A DNA stretch of 10,119 nucleotides, from positions 1-10,119 of the forward strand of contig JAICRS010000104.1 of assembly GCA_025966335.1 (NCBI GenBank), in the 5' to 3' direction. Positions within the stretch are counted from its first letter, which is position 1. Every line of letters begins with the position of its first letter. The notes beneath the pieces were generated by a model that searched no databases, was not told the DNA's origin, and saw only the letters and a program-made list of their open reading frames with translations. This document shows positions 1 to 7,408 of this stretch, one piece after another. The position numbers and the translations under genes were made by a program. This DNA comes from Nocardioidaceae bacterium (GTDB lineage: Bacteria; Actinomycetota; Actinomycetes; Propionibacteriales; Nocardioidaceae).

Positions 1-503
1 CGCCGTTCACCGCCCGACAGCTTGTCGACGAGTACCTCCGGCGGCGGGCAGCGCAGCGCGTCCATCGCCTGGTCGAGCCGGCTGTCCAGGTCCCACGCGT
101 TGGCGTGGTCGAGGTCGGTCTGGAGGTCGCCCATCTCCGCGAGCAGCTTGTCGTAGTCCGCCTCGGGGTCGGCGAGCTCCTCGGAGATCTGGTTGTACCG
201 GTCGAGCTTGTGCTTGATCTCGCCCACGGCCTCCTCGACGTTCTCGAGGACCGTCCTCCCCTCGGTCAGCGGCGGCTCCTGCTGGAGCATTCCCACGGTC
301 GCCTCGGGGTCGATGATCGCATCGCCGTTGGAGGCGTGGTCGAGGCCCGCCATGATCTTCAGCAACGTCGACTTGCCGGTCCCGTTCGGGCCGACGACAC
401 CGATCTTGGCCCCGTGCAGGAACGACAGCGTGACGTTGTCGAGAACAACCTTGTCACCGTGGGCCTTGCGCACATTGCGCAGCGTGAAAACATAGTCAGC
501 CAT
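1..503 (-). CDS. ettA: EttA, ABC-F energy-dependent translational throttle protein (N-terminal part, cut by window edge)
   Basis: This is the first 167 residues of an ABC-F ATPase; the rest lies beyond base 1 (the family is about 555-560 residues). Seen: the opening MADYVFTLRNVRKAHGDKVV, Walker A GPNGTGKST at residues 38-46, the Q-loop region around MLQQEP, and the ABC signature LSGGE near residues 162-166. The stretch AWDLDSRLDQAMDALRCP before the signature is typical of EttA rather than other ABC-F proteins. Known for the family: soluble and without membrane domains; it binds the ribosomal E site and gates the first peptide bond according to ATP/ADP level. It follows ssb by 75 bases on the same strand. 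No clear Shine-Dalgarno precedes the ATG. A TAGGCT hexamer lies 8 bases upstream, so the gene may have its own near-leaderless promoter. Confidence 0.93.
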   Translation of the reverse strand, partial: MADYVFTLRNVRKAHGDKVVLDNVTLSFLHGAKIGVVGPNGTGKSTLLKIMAGLDHASNGDAIIDPEATVGMLQQEPPLTEGRTVLENVEEAVGEIKHKLDRYNQISEELADPEADYDKLLAEMGDLQTDLDHANAWDLDSRLDQAMDALRCPPPEVLVDKLSGGER

Positions 504-542
504 GGTCCGAGAGCCTACGGCGCCCGGGCCCGTCGGCTCCAA
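504..542 (-). promoter_or_regulatory. Candidate near-leaderless ettA promoter overlapping a 10-bp hairpin
   Basis: On the minus strand TAGGCT (512-517) ends 8 bases before the ettA ATG, with TTGGAG (537-542) 19 bases further upstream as a weak -35. The same bases lie in an inverted repeat: GAGCCTACGG (511-520) and CCGTCGGCTC (530-539), 9 of 10 pairs, around a 9-base GC loop. The dyad could instead end ssb transcription or hold back ettA translation. There is no T-run after it. Confidence 0.4.
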
Positions 543-578
543 TCGGCCTGCGTCGCTCGCGTCACGTCATGCGCTCGC

Positions 579-1091
579 TCAGGCCGCCGGCACACCGGTC
601 CGGAACGGGTCCTGCTCCCCCGTCTCCGAGACGACCTTCGGGTTCCCCCACGGGTCCATCTGCGGGGTCTCGTCGGCCGCGCGGTGGACCAGGTCCTGGA
701 TCTCCTCGTGCACGTCGACGTCGTTTCTGCGCTCCTGTCGGGTCGACTTCATGAAGGTGCTGGTGCCCCGGGTCAGGTCGTGACCGACGAAGCTCGCCTC
801 GACGACCAGGGTGTTCGAGACCTGCTTGTCCTCGCGGGTCCACGCCTCGGTGCGCAGCCGCCCGTGCACGATCACGGCGTCGCCCTTCTTGACCGAGTCC
901 CGGACGTTGTCGGCCAGGCTCCGCCACGCGTTCACCGAGTACCAGGTGGTGTCGCCGTCGATCCAGTCGCCATTGCGCTTGATCCGCGGCGTGGAGGCCA
1001 CCCGCAGGTTGACCACGCTGATCCCGTTGGGCTCCCGGTGGGTCACCTCGTTGCCCACCCAGCCACGGAAGGTGACGAACGTGTCGCTCAT
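579..1091 (-). CDS. Single-stranded DNA-binding protein, paralogue lacking the acidic C-terminal tip (SsbB-like)
   Basis: 170 residues. The N-terminal ~110 residues form an SSB-type OB fold: MSDTFVTFRGWVGNEV at the start, a basic RIKRNGDW loop near 37-43, TTWYSVNAWRSLADNV at 48-63, and KKGDAVIVHGRLRTEAW at 68-84. Canonical bacterial SSBs end in a DDxPF-type acidic tip that recruits replication and repair partners. This one ends RTGVPAA, with only an internal EQDPF at 159-163, so it probably cannot use that interaction in the normal way. Actinobacteria such as Streptomyces carry a second SSB (SsbB) of this kind, linked to segregation during sporulation. The start is fixed by AAGGAG (1099-1104) 7 bases before the ATG. 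It lies 147 bases after the dynamin-like pair on the same strand, which suggests a related expression programme. Confidence 0.9.
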   Translation of the reverse strand: MSDTFVTFRGWVGNEVTHREPNGISVVNLRVASTPRIKRNGDWIDGDTTWYSVNAWRSLADNVRDSVKKGDAVIVHGRLRTEAWTREDKQVSNTLVVEASFVGHDLTRGTSTFMKSTRQERRNDVDVHEEIQDLVHRAADETPQMDPWGNPKVVSETGEQDPFRTGVPAA

Positions 1092-1238
1092 GTCGAAGCT
1101 CCTTGCGTCGGTTGATTTCCGGTACGACGCACAGGCTGCCCCCGACCTACGACGAGAGGCAGCCTCGACTCCGCGAGCTGGGGACGGCCCGGGCCGATGG
1201 GAGGTTGTGCAGAGAACCTGGCCGGCGACCGGGACGGG
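1092..1238 (-). promoter_or_regulatory. Leader between the dynamin-like operon and ssb, with an 8-bp perfect dyad
   Basis: This 147-base gap has no gene. It holds AGGCTGCC (1133-1140) and its exact complement GGCAGCCT (1158-1165), separated by 17 bases, and the ssb ribosome site at 1099-1104. The dyad could be an operator or a transcript structure before ssb. No convincing -10 was found, so ssb may be read through from upstream. Confidence 0.3.
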
Positions 1239-2897
1239 TCACTTCAGGGCGGCGGCGAGCCCGTCGCGCACCGAGCGGTAGGCGGCCATCTCGGCCTCGA
1301 TCGGCTCGATCACCAGCCGCTCGGTCACCTCCCCGATCGCCGCGCGAAGCCGCCGGTCGGCCGAGCGCGCCTTGGCCCGCGCGGACAGCCCGGTCAGCAC
1401 CCGGCAGACCAGGCCGAGCAGGATGCCGGCCGCGACGCCACCGAGCAGCATCAACGTCGGCAGCGGGAAGCCCTGGTAGTCCGGGGTCTCCGGCGCCGGC
1501 ATCCGTAGATAGCCGAACACCGCCAGCCCGGCCAGCCACAGTCCCCCGACCAGCGCGGTCAGGATCAGCGCCCACTGGAGGACCCGCACCAGCCGCCACC
1601 AGATCGGCGTACGCCCGACACCGAGGTCAGTGCCGGAGACCGCCTTGTCCAACGCGTCGTTGAGGTCGGGGAGCCGGGACACCGATGCCTGCCGAACCGC
1701 GGCCACCCACGGCCGGGTCAGCTCCGTCGAGGCGTCGTCGGCCAGGCCGCGCACGGCAGTGTCGACCCGGGCCCGCTGGACCTGCGAGATCTGCGGCAGC
1801 GAGGCCCGCGCGCCGGCCGTCAGCTGCTTGTGCTCGGCGCCGAGATCGAGGTGCAGCCGCCGAAGCGGGTCCGGCTTGAGCTTGGAGAGCCAGGACGTGA
1901 CCGGCCACCCGGTCGCCCGACGGGCCCGGACCTTGGTGGCCTTCTCGACGGCGCGGACGACGGTGGGCACCCCGGCCGCGTCGGCGAACGCGCCGACGAG
2001 CTCGCTCTTCCGCGCCCGGGCGACGTCCCCGGGCTTGGCCGACCCGTTCACGAACTGCATCCGCTCGGCGACGGAGGTGACGTCTGCCAGCAGCCGTGCC
2101 CGTGTCGCTTTCTTCGCCGCCACCCGCGACGCGATCGCCCTCTTCAGCTCGGCGATCCCCTCGCCGTCCCGCGCCGACGTGGTCAGCACCGGGACGCCGG
2201 CGAGCCCGTCGGCCTTCAGCAGCCGCTCGAGGTCGGCGACCATCGCCGGCCGGCGCTCGGCAGGGACCGTGTCGATGTGGTTGAGCGCGACCAGCATCAC
2301 CTCCTTGTGAGAGGCCAGCGGCTTGAGGTACCGGTCGTGGATCGCGGCGTCGGCGTACTTCTGGGGATCGAGCACCCAGACGAGCATGTCGGTGAGCTTG
2401 ACCAGCCGGTCCACCTCGACGTGGTGGGCGACCTCGGTGGAGTCGTGGTCCGGGAGGTCCAGCAGCACCAGCCCCTGGAGGTCACTGTCCCCTCGCGACG
2501 AGTCCAGCATGCTGTCACGAGAGACCTGGTGCCGCTTGGGCACTCCGAGCCAGTCCATCAGCTCGCCGGCGCCGTCGGCTCCCCAGGCACACGCGGTGGT
2601 CCACGACGTGGTGGGGCGGCGTACCCCGACCGCGGCCAGGTCCAGCCCGGTCAGCGCGTTGAACGTCGAGGACTTGCCCGACCCGGTCGCGCCGGCCAGC
2701 GCGACCACGGTGTGGTCCGCGGACAGGCGCAGCCGGGCGCCGGCACGCTCCACGACACCGGCCGCGTCGTCGATCAATGCGTCGTCGAGCCGGCCGCGGG
2801 CCGACTCCACGGCCTGCTGGAGACCGTCGACCTTCACCGCGACGTCGGAGGACCCGAGACCGACCAGCTTCTTGGCGCCGTCGAGCAGGGCCGTCAT
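1239..2897 (-). CDS. Membrane-anchored dynamin-like / YfjP-type GTPase (second of pair, DynB-like)
   Basis: 552 residues. GTPase domain: P-loop GATGSGKS at 69-76, switch threonines in RRPTT at 93-97, G3 region LLDLPDHDS at 145-153 (Asp replaces the usual DxxG glycine), and G4-like NHID at 206-209. After a mostly helical middle region come two strong membrane segments, about 435-463 and 480-502, joined by a short Pro-rich loop, then a basic helical tail. The layout of GTPase, helical stalk and paired C-terminal helices fits bacterial dynamin-like membrane-remodelling proteins. Streptomyces DynB, which works with DynA at division septa, is the nearest model I know. GGAGG (2905-2909) lies 7 bases before the ATG. 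The ATG overlaps the upstream gene's TGA (ATGA), so the two are translationally coupled. The DynB assignment is inference from architecture and neighbours. Confidence 0.82.
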   Translation of the reverse strand: MTALLDGAKKLVGLGSSDVAVKVDGLQQAVESARGRLDDALIDDAAGVVERAGARLRLSADHTVVALAGATGSGKSSTFNALTGLDLAAVGVRRPTTSWTTACAWGADGAGELMDWLGVPKRHQVSRDSMLDSSRGDSDLQGLVLLDLPDHDSTEVAHHVEVDRLVKLTDMLVWVLDPQKYADAAIHDRYLKPLASHKEVMLVALNHIDTVPAERRPAMVADLERLLKADGLAGVPVLTTSARDGEGIAELKRAIASRVAAKKATRARLLADVTSVAERMQFVNGSAKPGDVARARKSELVGAFADAAGVPTVVRAVEKATKVRARRATGWPVTSWLSKLKPDPLRRLHLDLGAEHKQLTAGARASLPQISQVQRARVDTAVRGLADDASTELTRPWVAAVRQASVSRLPDLNDALDKAVSGTDLGVGRTPIWWRLVRVLQWALILTALVGGLWLAGLAVFGYLRMPAPETPDYQGFPLPTLMLLGGVAAGILLGLVCRVLTGLSARAKARSADRRLRAAIGEVTERLVIEPIEAEMAAYRSVRDGLAAALK

Positions 2898-4624
2898 GCC
2901 TGGCCCTCCACCGGGTGCCCGGCGAACCGGAGGTCGTCGACCCGGCGCGCCACCGCACGCAGGTGGTCAGCGACGTCGGACTGGATGGCCAGCGCGTCGA
3001 GCACCTCGAGGAAGCGGCCGCGTTCGGAGTCGAGCAGCCCCTCGACCCGGACGCGCAGGTCGCGCCGTGCGTTCTCGGCGAGCCGGCGGACCGCCTGGTC
3101 ACCGAAGACGGCCTCGAGCAGCTTCTGGCCGACGACCGCGCTGCCACCGGCGATCCCGGCCTCGGCGCCGGTGACGCCTGCGGTGTGCGCGAACACGACC
3201 ACCATCAGCGCGACACTCAGCCCGTTCACGCCGAAGGCCAGGAACCGGGCGGTGGACCGCTTGTCGGCTCCCTCGGTGCGCACCATCTCGAGTACGTCGT
3301 GCTGCCAGTCGCGTACGGCGCGCTCGACCTTCCCCCGGAAGTCGCGGGAGGCCCGGCCCAGATCCCGCCCGGAGTCCTCGACGAGGTGCTGGCCCGCCTC
3401 CACCGAACGCCACGAGGCCTCGGCACGCTCGGCGGCGTTCTCGGCGTGCTCGAGGATCAGGGTCTCCAGTCCGGACTCGACCGCGACGGTCACCTTCTCG
3501 ACCTGTTGCGGGCGTCCGCGCATGATGCCGACGATCCGGTCCCGGAGCCAGCCGACCTTCGTCTCCAATGAGCGGAGCAGCTCGCCGGTGCCGACGAACT
3601 CCTGCCAGCGGGCGAGCACCTCGCCACGCAACAGGGTCCCGTCCGCCGATGCCTCGTCGACGCGGGCGATCGCCTCGTCGTACGCCTTCTCCACGTCCAG
3701 TCGAAGCCGGGCTGCCATGGCGGCCTGCTCGGCGGTCGCGTCCGCGACGGCGTGGGTACGCCGGGCCAGGCTGCGGATCGCGCCGTCAAGGGTCTGCTTC
3801 ACCACCGCCGTGCGCGCATCCGCGTCCGCTGCGAGCAGGTCCAGCCAGCTGCGGATCTCGGCGACCGACGCCGCCGGCAGCAGACCGTCGTCGTTGACCG
3901 GGCCCTCGACGACGGTGAACAACGGCGAGTCGCGCAGGCCGCGGGTGCTGAGCATCCTGGCCAGGTGCCCGCTGACCTCCTCCACCGCCTCCGGCGGGGT
4001 CCGGTCGAGAACCACGGCCACCGCCGTGCTCCGGTCGGCCGCTGCCTTCAGGAAGTCCCACGGGACCTGGTCGGCGTAGCGCGCGGCCGAGGTGACGAAC
4101 AGCCACAGGTCCGCGGCGGCGAGCAGCTGGGCGGCGAGCGTGCGGTTGCGCTCCTCGACCGAGTCGATGTCGGGAGCGTCGAGGATGGCGAGCCCGACCG
4201 GGACCTGCACCGAGGGCACCAGCTGGAGGGCGCCGGGGTCGCCGGTCGCGCCGGTCGTCCGCGCCAGGTCGGGGAGGATCCGGTCCCGGTCGAACCAGTC
4301 CGCGTCGGCGGGGTTGTGCACCAGCACCGGTGACCGGGTGGTCGGACGGAGTACGCCGGGCTCGGTGACCCTGGTGCCGACCAGCGAGTTGACCAGCGTG
4401 GACTTGCCCGCTCCCGTGGAACCGCCGACCACCGCGAGCAGCGGGGCGTCGATCTGGATCAGCCGGGGCAACACGTAGTCCTCGAGCTGGTCGACCATCT
4501 CGGCCCGCGCGGCGCGCTGCGCCTCGGCACCTGGCAGGTCCAACGGGAGGACGGCGCCCTGCAGGGCCTCACGGAGGCGGACCAGTGCCGTGATCATGTC
4601 GGTCGTGGTCGCGTCCGCGTTCAC
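2894..4624 (-). CDS. Dynamin-like GTPase (first of pair, DynA-like)
   Basis: 576 residues from a GTG start. GTPase domain: P-loop GSTGAGKST at 68-76, RPTT near 93-96, G3 region LDAPDIDS at about 148-155. The G4 position reads VLDRTP, without the N/TKxD base-recognition motif, so guanine specificity may be altered or made elsewhere. A long helical, charged middle region (about 275-455) suits a stalk. One hydrophobic segment (about 461-481) is followed by a Gly/Ala-rich stretch, a weaker membrane region than in its partner. The GTG is preferred over an ATG 15 bases upstream because GGAGG (4632-4636) lies 7 bases before it. GTG also overlaps the prsW stop in a GTGA arrangement. It ends in an ATGA overlap with the second GTPase. 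Paired, unequal dynamin-like proteins usually act as hetero-oligomers; partnership here is inferred. Confidence 0.82.
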   Translation of the reverse strand: MNADATTTDMITALVRLREALQGAVLPLDLPGAEAQRAARAEMVDQLEDYVLPRLIQIDAPLLAVVGGSTGAGKSTLVNSLVGTRVTEPGVLRPTTRSPVLVHNPADADWFDRDRILPDLARTTGATGDPGALQLVPSVQVPVGLAILDAPDIDSVEERNRTLAAQLLAAADLWLFVTSAARYADQVPWDFLKAAADRSTAVAVVLDRTPPEAVEEVSGHLARMLSTRGLRDSPLFTVVEGPVNDDGLLPAASVAEIRSWLDLLAADADARTAVVKQTLDGAIRSLARRTHAVADATAEQAAMAARLRLDVEKAYDEAIARVDEASADGTLLRGEVLARWQEFVGTGELLRSLETKVGWLRDRIVGIMRGRPQQVEKVTVAVESGLETLILEHAENAAERAEASWRSVEAGQHLVEDSGRDLGRASRDFRGKVERAVRDWQHDVLEMVRTEGADKRSTARFLAFGVNGLSVALMVVVFAHTAGVTGAEAGIAGGSAVVGQKLLEAVFGDQAVRRLAENARRDLRVRVEGLLDSERGRFLEVLDALAIQSDVADHLRAVARRVDDLRFAGHPVEGQA

Positions 4625-5865
4625 CGTCCAGCCTCCCATCGCGGTCGTGTGCCGATGTTTCTACCAGCCGGCTGCGGAAACACCACAAACGGACGCAATG
4701 CGCGCAGGTGGTCCACCATCGCCTGCCCGCGTCGCGCGAAGTCGGCCGGGGCGTTCCCGCGCAGGAGACGGGCGTGCAGGAAACCGAGCTCGACGGCCTG
4801 CTGCTGGTAGTCACCCATCATCCGTGCGGCTGTCGGACCACCGTGCATCCGGGCGAACCGGCGGGATGCCCGCCGCCCCGGCAGCCGGACCAGCCAGGGC
4901 ACCTCCTCGTGGCCGAGGTAGCCGCGGTCGGCGCAGTCGGTCAGGGCGCGCGTGAGCAGCAGGCCCTCCCGGCTGCGGGCCCACACCGCGAACCCGACGA
5001 GCACGAAGAACGCCGGCACCATCGCGAACACGTAGGTGAGCACGAACAGCTGACCGCCGGCGAGCAGCGCGGAGCCGTTCCAGAAGGCATGTCCGACCAC
5101 GGCGACCCCGTAACCCAACAGGGGCGCGAGGAAACGCCACAAGGGTCGATGGGTGATCACGGCGTACCCGACGCCGATGCCGATCGCCGCGGTGAAGAAC
5201 GGGTGCGCGAACGGGCTGAAGATGCCCCGGACCACGAAGGTGCCGGTGGCCGCCTCGATCCCGCCCGGGCCGATCCCCTCACCACCCATATAGGCGGCGG
5301 CCAGGTAGAGGATGTTCTCGGTGAAGGCGAAACCGATTCCGACCATGCCGGCGTAGACGATCCCGTCGAGGATGCCGTCGAGCTCGTGCCGGCGGGCGAA
5401 CAGCAGCAGTACGACGAACAACCCCTTCGCGGCCTCCTCGGTCACCGGAGCCACCACTGCCGAGGACACGAGCTCGGAGCTGTCGAACGCGAACTGGTCG
5501 ATGCCCTGGAGCAACAGCGCGGCAGCGGTCGCCACCAGCGCACCCCACCCGAAGGCGAACCCGAGCAGACCAAGGGGCTCGGGCTCGTAGCGGTCCAGCC
5601 ACAGGAACGACGCGATCAGCGGCCCCACCGGCAACGCGGCGAGCACCACGCCGATGGCGAGCGCGTTCGGAGCACCCGAACCGATCAGCACGAGTGCCAT
5701 CACCACCGCGCCGATCAGCAGGGCGAGGGACAGGAAGATCGTGAACGCCGCGCTCTCACGGCGACGGCGCGCGGCCGTCATCGGCGGCGGTGACGACGGC
5801 GTCCCGGGCCGGCCGGGGCTCGGGCCGGACGAGCGTCCGTAGTCGATGCCGCCTGCCCCGTCCAT
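4621..5865 (-). CDS. PrsW-family intramembrane metalloprotease
   Basis: 414 residues. A ~35-residue Gly/Pro/Ser-rich head ending in RRRR is followed by multiple membrane helices from about residue 39 to 295. Family motifs in order: DRYEPEP at 91-97, EEAAKG at 143-148, FTEN with E183, AHPFFT with H221, and GHAFWN with H259. The glutamates and histidines are the expected metal-site residues. A soluble ~115-residue tail rich in Arg and Ala follows. Known for the family: B. subtilis PrsW cleaves anti-sigma factor RsiW at site 1; substrates in actinobacteria are mostly unknown. It is the first gene of an operon, with its TGA overlapping the GTG of the first dynamin-like gene. An in-frame extension upstream to 6252 is rejected because it would run through the divergent aminopeptidase gene. 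The start lacks a Shine-Dalgarno and appears leaderless. Confidence 0.88.
   Translation of the reverse strand: MDGAGGIDYGRSSGPSPGRPGTPSSPPPMTAARRRRESAAFTIFLSLALLIGAVVMALVLIGSGAPNALAIGVVLAALPVGPLIASFLWLDRYEPEPLGLLGFAFGWGALVATAAALLLQGIDQFAFDSSELVSSAVVAPVTEEAAKGLFVVLLLFARRHELDGILDGIVYAGMVGIGFAFTENILYLAAAYMGGEGIGPGGIEAATGTFVVRGIFSPFAHPFFTAAIGIGVGYAVITHRPLWRFLAPLLGYGVAVVGHAFWNGSALLAGGQLFVLTYVFAMVPAFFVLVGFAVWARSREGLLLTRALTDCADRGYLGHEEVPWLVRLPGRRASRRFARMHGGPTAARMMGDYQQQAVELGFLHARLLRGNAPADFARRGQAMVDHLRALRPFVVFPQPAGRNIGTRPRWEAGR
4632..4636 (-). promoter_or_regulatory. Shine-Dalgarno that sets the GTG start of the first dynamin-like gene
   Basis: GGAGG on the minus strand, 7 bases before GTG (4624-4622). 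It lies downstream of the in-frame ATG at 4639 and so cannot serve it. It also sits inside the last codons of prsW, as expected for coupled genes. Confidence 0.75.
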
Positions 5866-5872
5866 GGTCGGA

Positions 5873-5878
5873 AGCCTA
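5873..5878 (-). promoter_or_regulatory. Candidate -10 element for leaderless prsW operon transcript
   Basis: TAGGCT on the minus strand matches TANNNT and ends 7 bases before the ATG at 5865. Transcription would then start at or within a base of the start codon. No Shine-Dalgarno or clear -35 is present. This would be the promoter for prsW and both GTPase genes. Confidence 0.5.
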
Positions 5879-5928
5879 TCCGCCGTGAGGTCACCCTTAT
5901 CGCTTCGCGTCGGGTGGTCGCAGGGTCG

Positions 5929-5934
5929 TAGAGT
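5929..5934 (+). promoter_or_regulatory. Candidate -10 element for leaderless aminopeptidase P transcript
   Basis: TAGAGT matches TANNNT and ends 6 bases before GTG at 5941, the standard spacing for leaderless actinobacterial starts. No Shine-Dalgarno is present. It shares the 75-bp divergent region with the prsW signal; the two -10 elements are 50 bases apart, so the two promoters could compete. Confidence 0.55.
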
Positions 5935-5940
5935 GGCCGT

Positions 5941-7407
5941 GTGAGTGACGACATCGAGACCCCCGACACGTCCCTGCCTGCCGACGCGGCGACCCCGCCC
6001 GAGGGCACGGACTCGCCACCGAACACCGAGAGCCACGATCCGGCCGTGCCCGAGGCCTACGCGGCCTTCATGCGCCAGGGCTGGGGCGAGCGCGAGCTGG
6101 ACCTGCCGCCGCACCCGGTCGCGCCCTGGGCGGCGAAGCGACGCAGCCGACTGGCCGAGACGTTCCCCGGTGAACGGCTGGTGATACCCGCCGGCACGTT
6201 CAAGGTCCGCTCGAACGACACCGACTACCGGTTCCGTCCCGAGACGGCGCACACCTACCTCACCGGGAACCAGACCACCGACGCGGTGCTGGTCGTCGAC
6301 GGCGGCGAGTCGACGCTCTACGCCCGCCCGCGCTCCTCACGCCAGACCGACGAGTTCTTCCGCGACCGCCAGTACGGCGAGCTGTGGGCCGGCCGGCGAC
6401 CGTCGCTCAACGAGATCTCCACCTCCCTCGGCCTCCCGTGCCGGCACATCGACGAGCTCCCGGACGTGCTGCGCTCCTCGGGCAAGACCCGGGTCCTGCG
6501 CGGCGTGGACGCCGGCGTGGACCGCGAGGTGTCCGCCGACCAAGGCCGTGACGAGGAGTTCGCCCGGGTGGTCTCCGAGATGCGCCTGGTCAAGGACTCG
6601 TGGGAGCTCGAGCAGCTCCAGGAGGCCTGCGACATCACCACGCTCGGCTTCGCCGACAGCGTCCGCGAGTGGGACAACGTCCTGAAGTACGGCGAGCGCT
6701 GGATCGAGGGCACCTTCTTCCGGCGGGCTCGCGCGATGGGCAACGACATCGGCTACGACTCGATCGTCGGTGGCGGCAAGCACGCCACCACGCTGCACTG
6801 GATCGACAACTCCGGCCCGGTCACCCCGGGCGAGCTGCTGCTGCTCGACATGGGCGTGGAGGCCTCGTCGCTCTACACCGCCGACGTGACCCGCACGATC
6901 CCCGTCGACGGCGCGTTCACCTCCGTGCAGCGCGACCTCTACACGCTGGTGCTGAACGCGCAGCAGGCCGGGATCGAGGCGGTGAAGCCGGGCGCTCCGT
7001 TCCTGTCCGCCCACAACGCCGCGATGAACGTGCTCGCACACGGCCTCGAGGACATGGGCCTGCTGCCGGTGTCCGCGGAGGAGGCGCTCTCGCCCGACAG
7101 CAAGGTCTACGCCCGGTGGACCCTGCACGGCACCAGCCACATGCTCGGCATGGACGTGCACGACTGTGCGCAGGCGTCGACCGACATCTACCCGCGCGGC
7201 GACCTCGAGGCCGGCATGGTGCTCACCGTCGAGCCCGGTCTCTACTTCCAGGAGGACGACCTGCTCGTTCCCGAGGAGCTGCGCGGCATCGGCATCCGGA
7301 TCGAGGACGACATCGTGGTCACCGAGGACGGTTGGCGGAACATGTCCGACGCCCTTCCCCGTGACCTGAGCGGGATCGAGGAGTGGATGGGCGCGCTCCG
7401 CGCCTGA
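5941..7407 (+). CDS. pepP: Aminopeptidase P family protein (Xaa-Pro aminopeptidase, M24B)
   Basis: 488 residues; E. coli PepP has about 441. An acidic, Pro/Thr-rich head of ~35 residues with no signal peptide accounts for most of the extra length. The N-terminal creatinase-like domain spans about 60-200 and the pita-bread catalytic domain about 220-465. All five metal ligands are present: D303 (LLLDMG), D315 (TADVTRT), H400 (GTSHMLG), E431 (VEPGLY) and E455 (GIRIEDD). Histidines matching the catalytic/shuttle set are H286 (TLHWID), H396 and H407 (DVHD). Expected reaction: release of an N-terminal residue preceding proline, with two Mn2+ ions, in the cytoplasm. The GTG start is chosen because a -10 hexamer sits 6 bases before it. 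It is divergent from prsW and convergent with the PPOX gene. Confidence 0.93.
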   Translation: MSDDIETPDTSLPADAATPPEGTDSPPNTESHDPAVPEAYAAFMRQGWGERELDLPPHPVAPWAAKRRSRLAETFPGERLVIPAGTFKVRSNDTDYRFRPETAHTYLTGNQTTDAVLVVDGGESTLYARPRSSRQTDEFFRDRQYGELWAGRRPSLNEISTSLGLPCRHIDELPDVLRSSGKTRVLRGVDAGVDREVSADQGRDEEFARVVSEMRLVKDSWELEQLQEACDITTLGFADSVREWDNVLKYGERWIEGTFFRRARAMGNDIGYDSIVGGGKHATTLHWIDNSGPVTPGELLLLDMGVEASSLYTADVTRTIPVDGAFTSVQRDLYTLVLNAQQAGIEAVKPGAPFLSAHNAAMNVLAHGLEDMGLLPVSAEEALSPDSKVYARWTLHGTSHMLGMDVHDCAQASTDIYPRGDLEAGMVLTVEPGLYFQEDDLLVPEELRGIGIRIEDDIVVTEDGWRNMSDALPRDLSGIEEWMGALRA

Positions 7408-7408
7408 G

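Noticed and set aside
105..1115. A 336-codon plus-strand frame opposite ettA and ssb
   Set aside because: Both minus-strand genes are well supported; the frame has no recognisable domain.
1830..4079. A 749-codon open frame on the plus strand opposite the two GTPase genes
   Set aside because: It is antisense to two genes with clear motifs and has low-complexity, Arg/Pro/Ser-rich content typical of shadow frames in GC-rich DNA.
4625..4639. ATG at 4639 as start of the first dynamin-like gene
   Set aside because: The GGAGG lies after this ATG, 7 bases before GTG at 4624, and GTG gives the exact 4-base overlap with the prsW stop.
5866..6252. In-frame 129-codon upstream extension of prsW
   Set aside because: It would overlap the start of divergent pepP; its translation is low-complexity, and a -10 signal sits right before the ATG at 5865.
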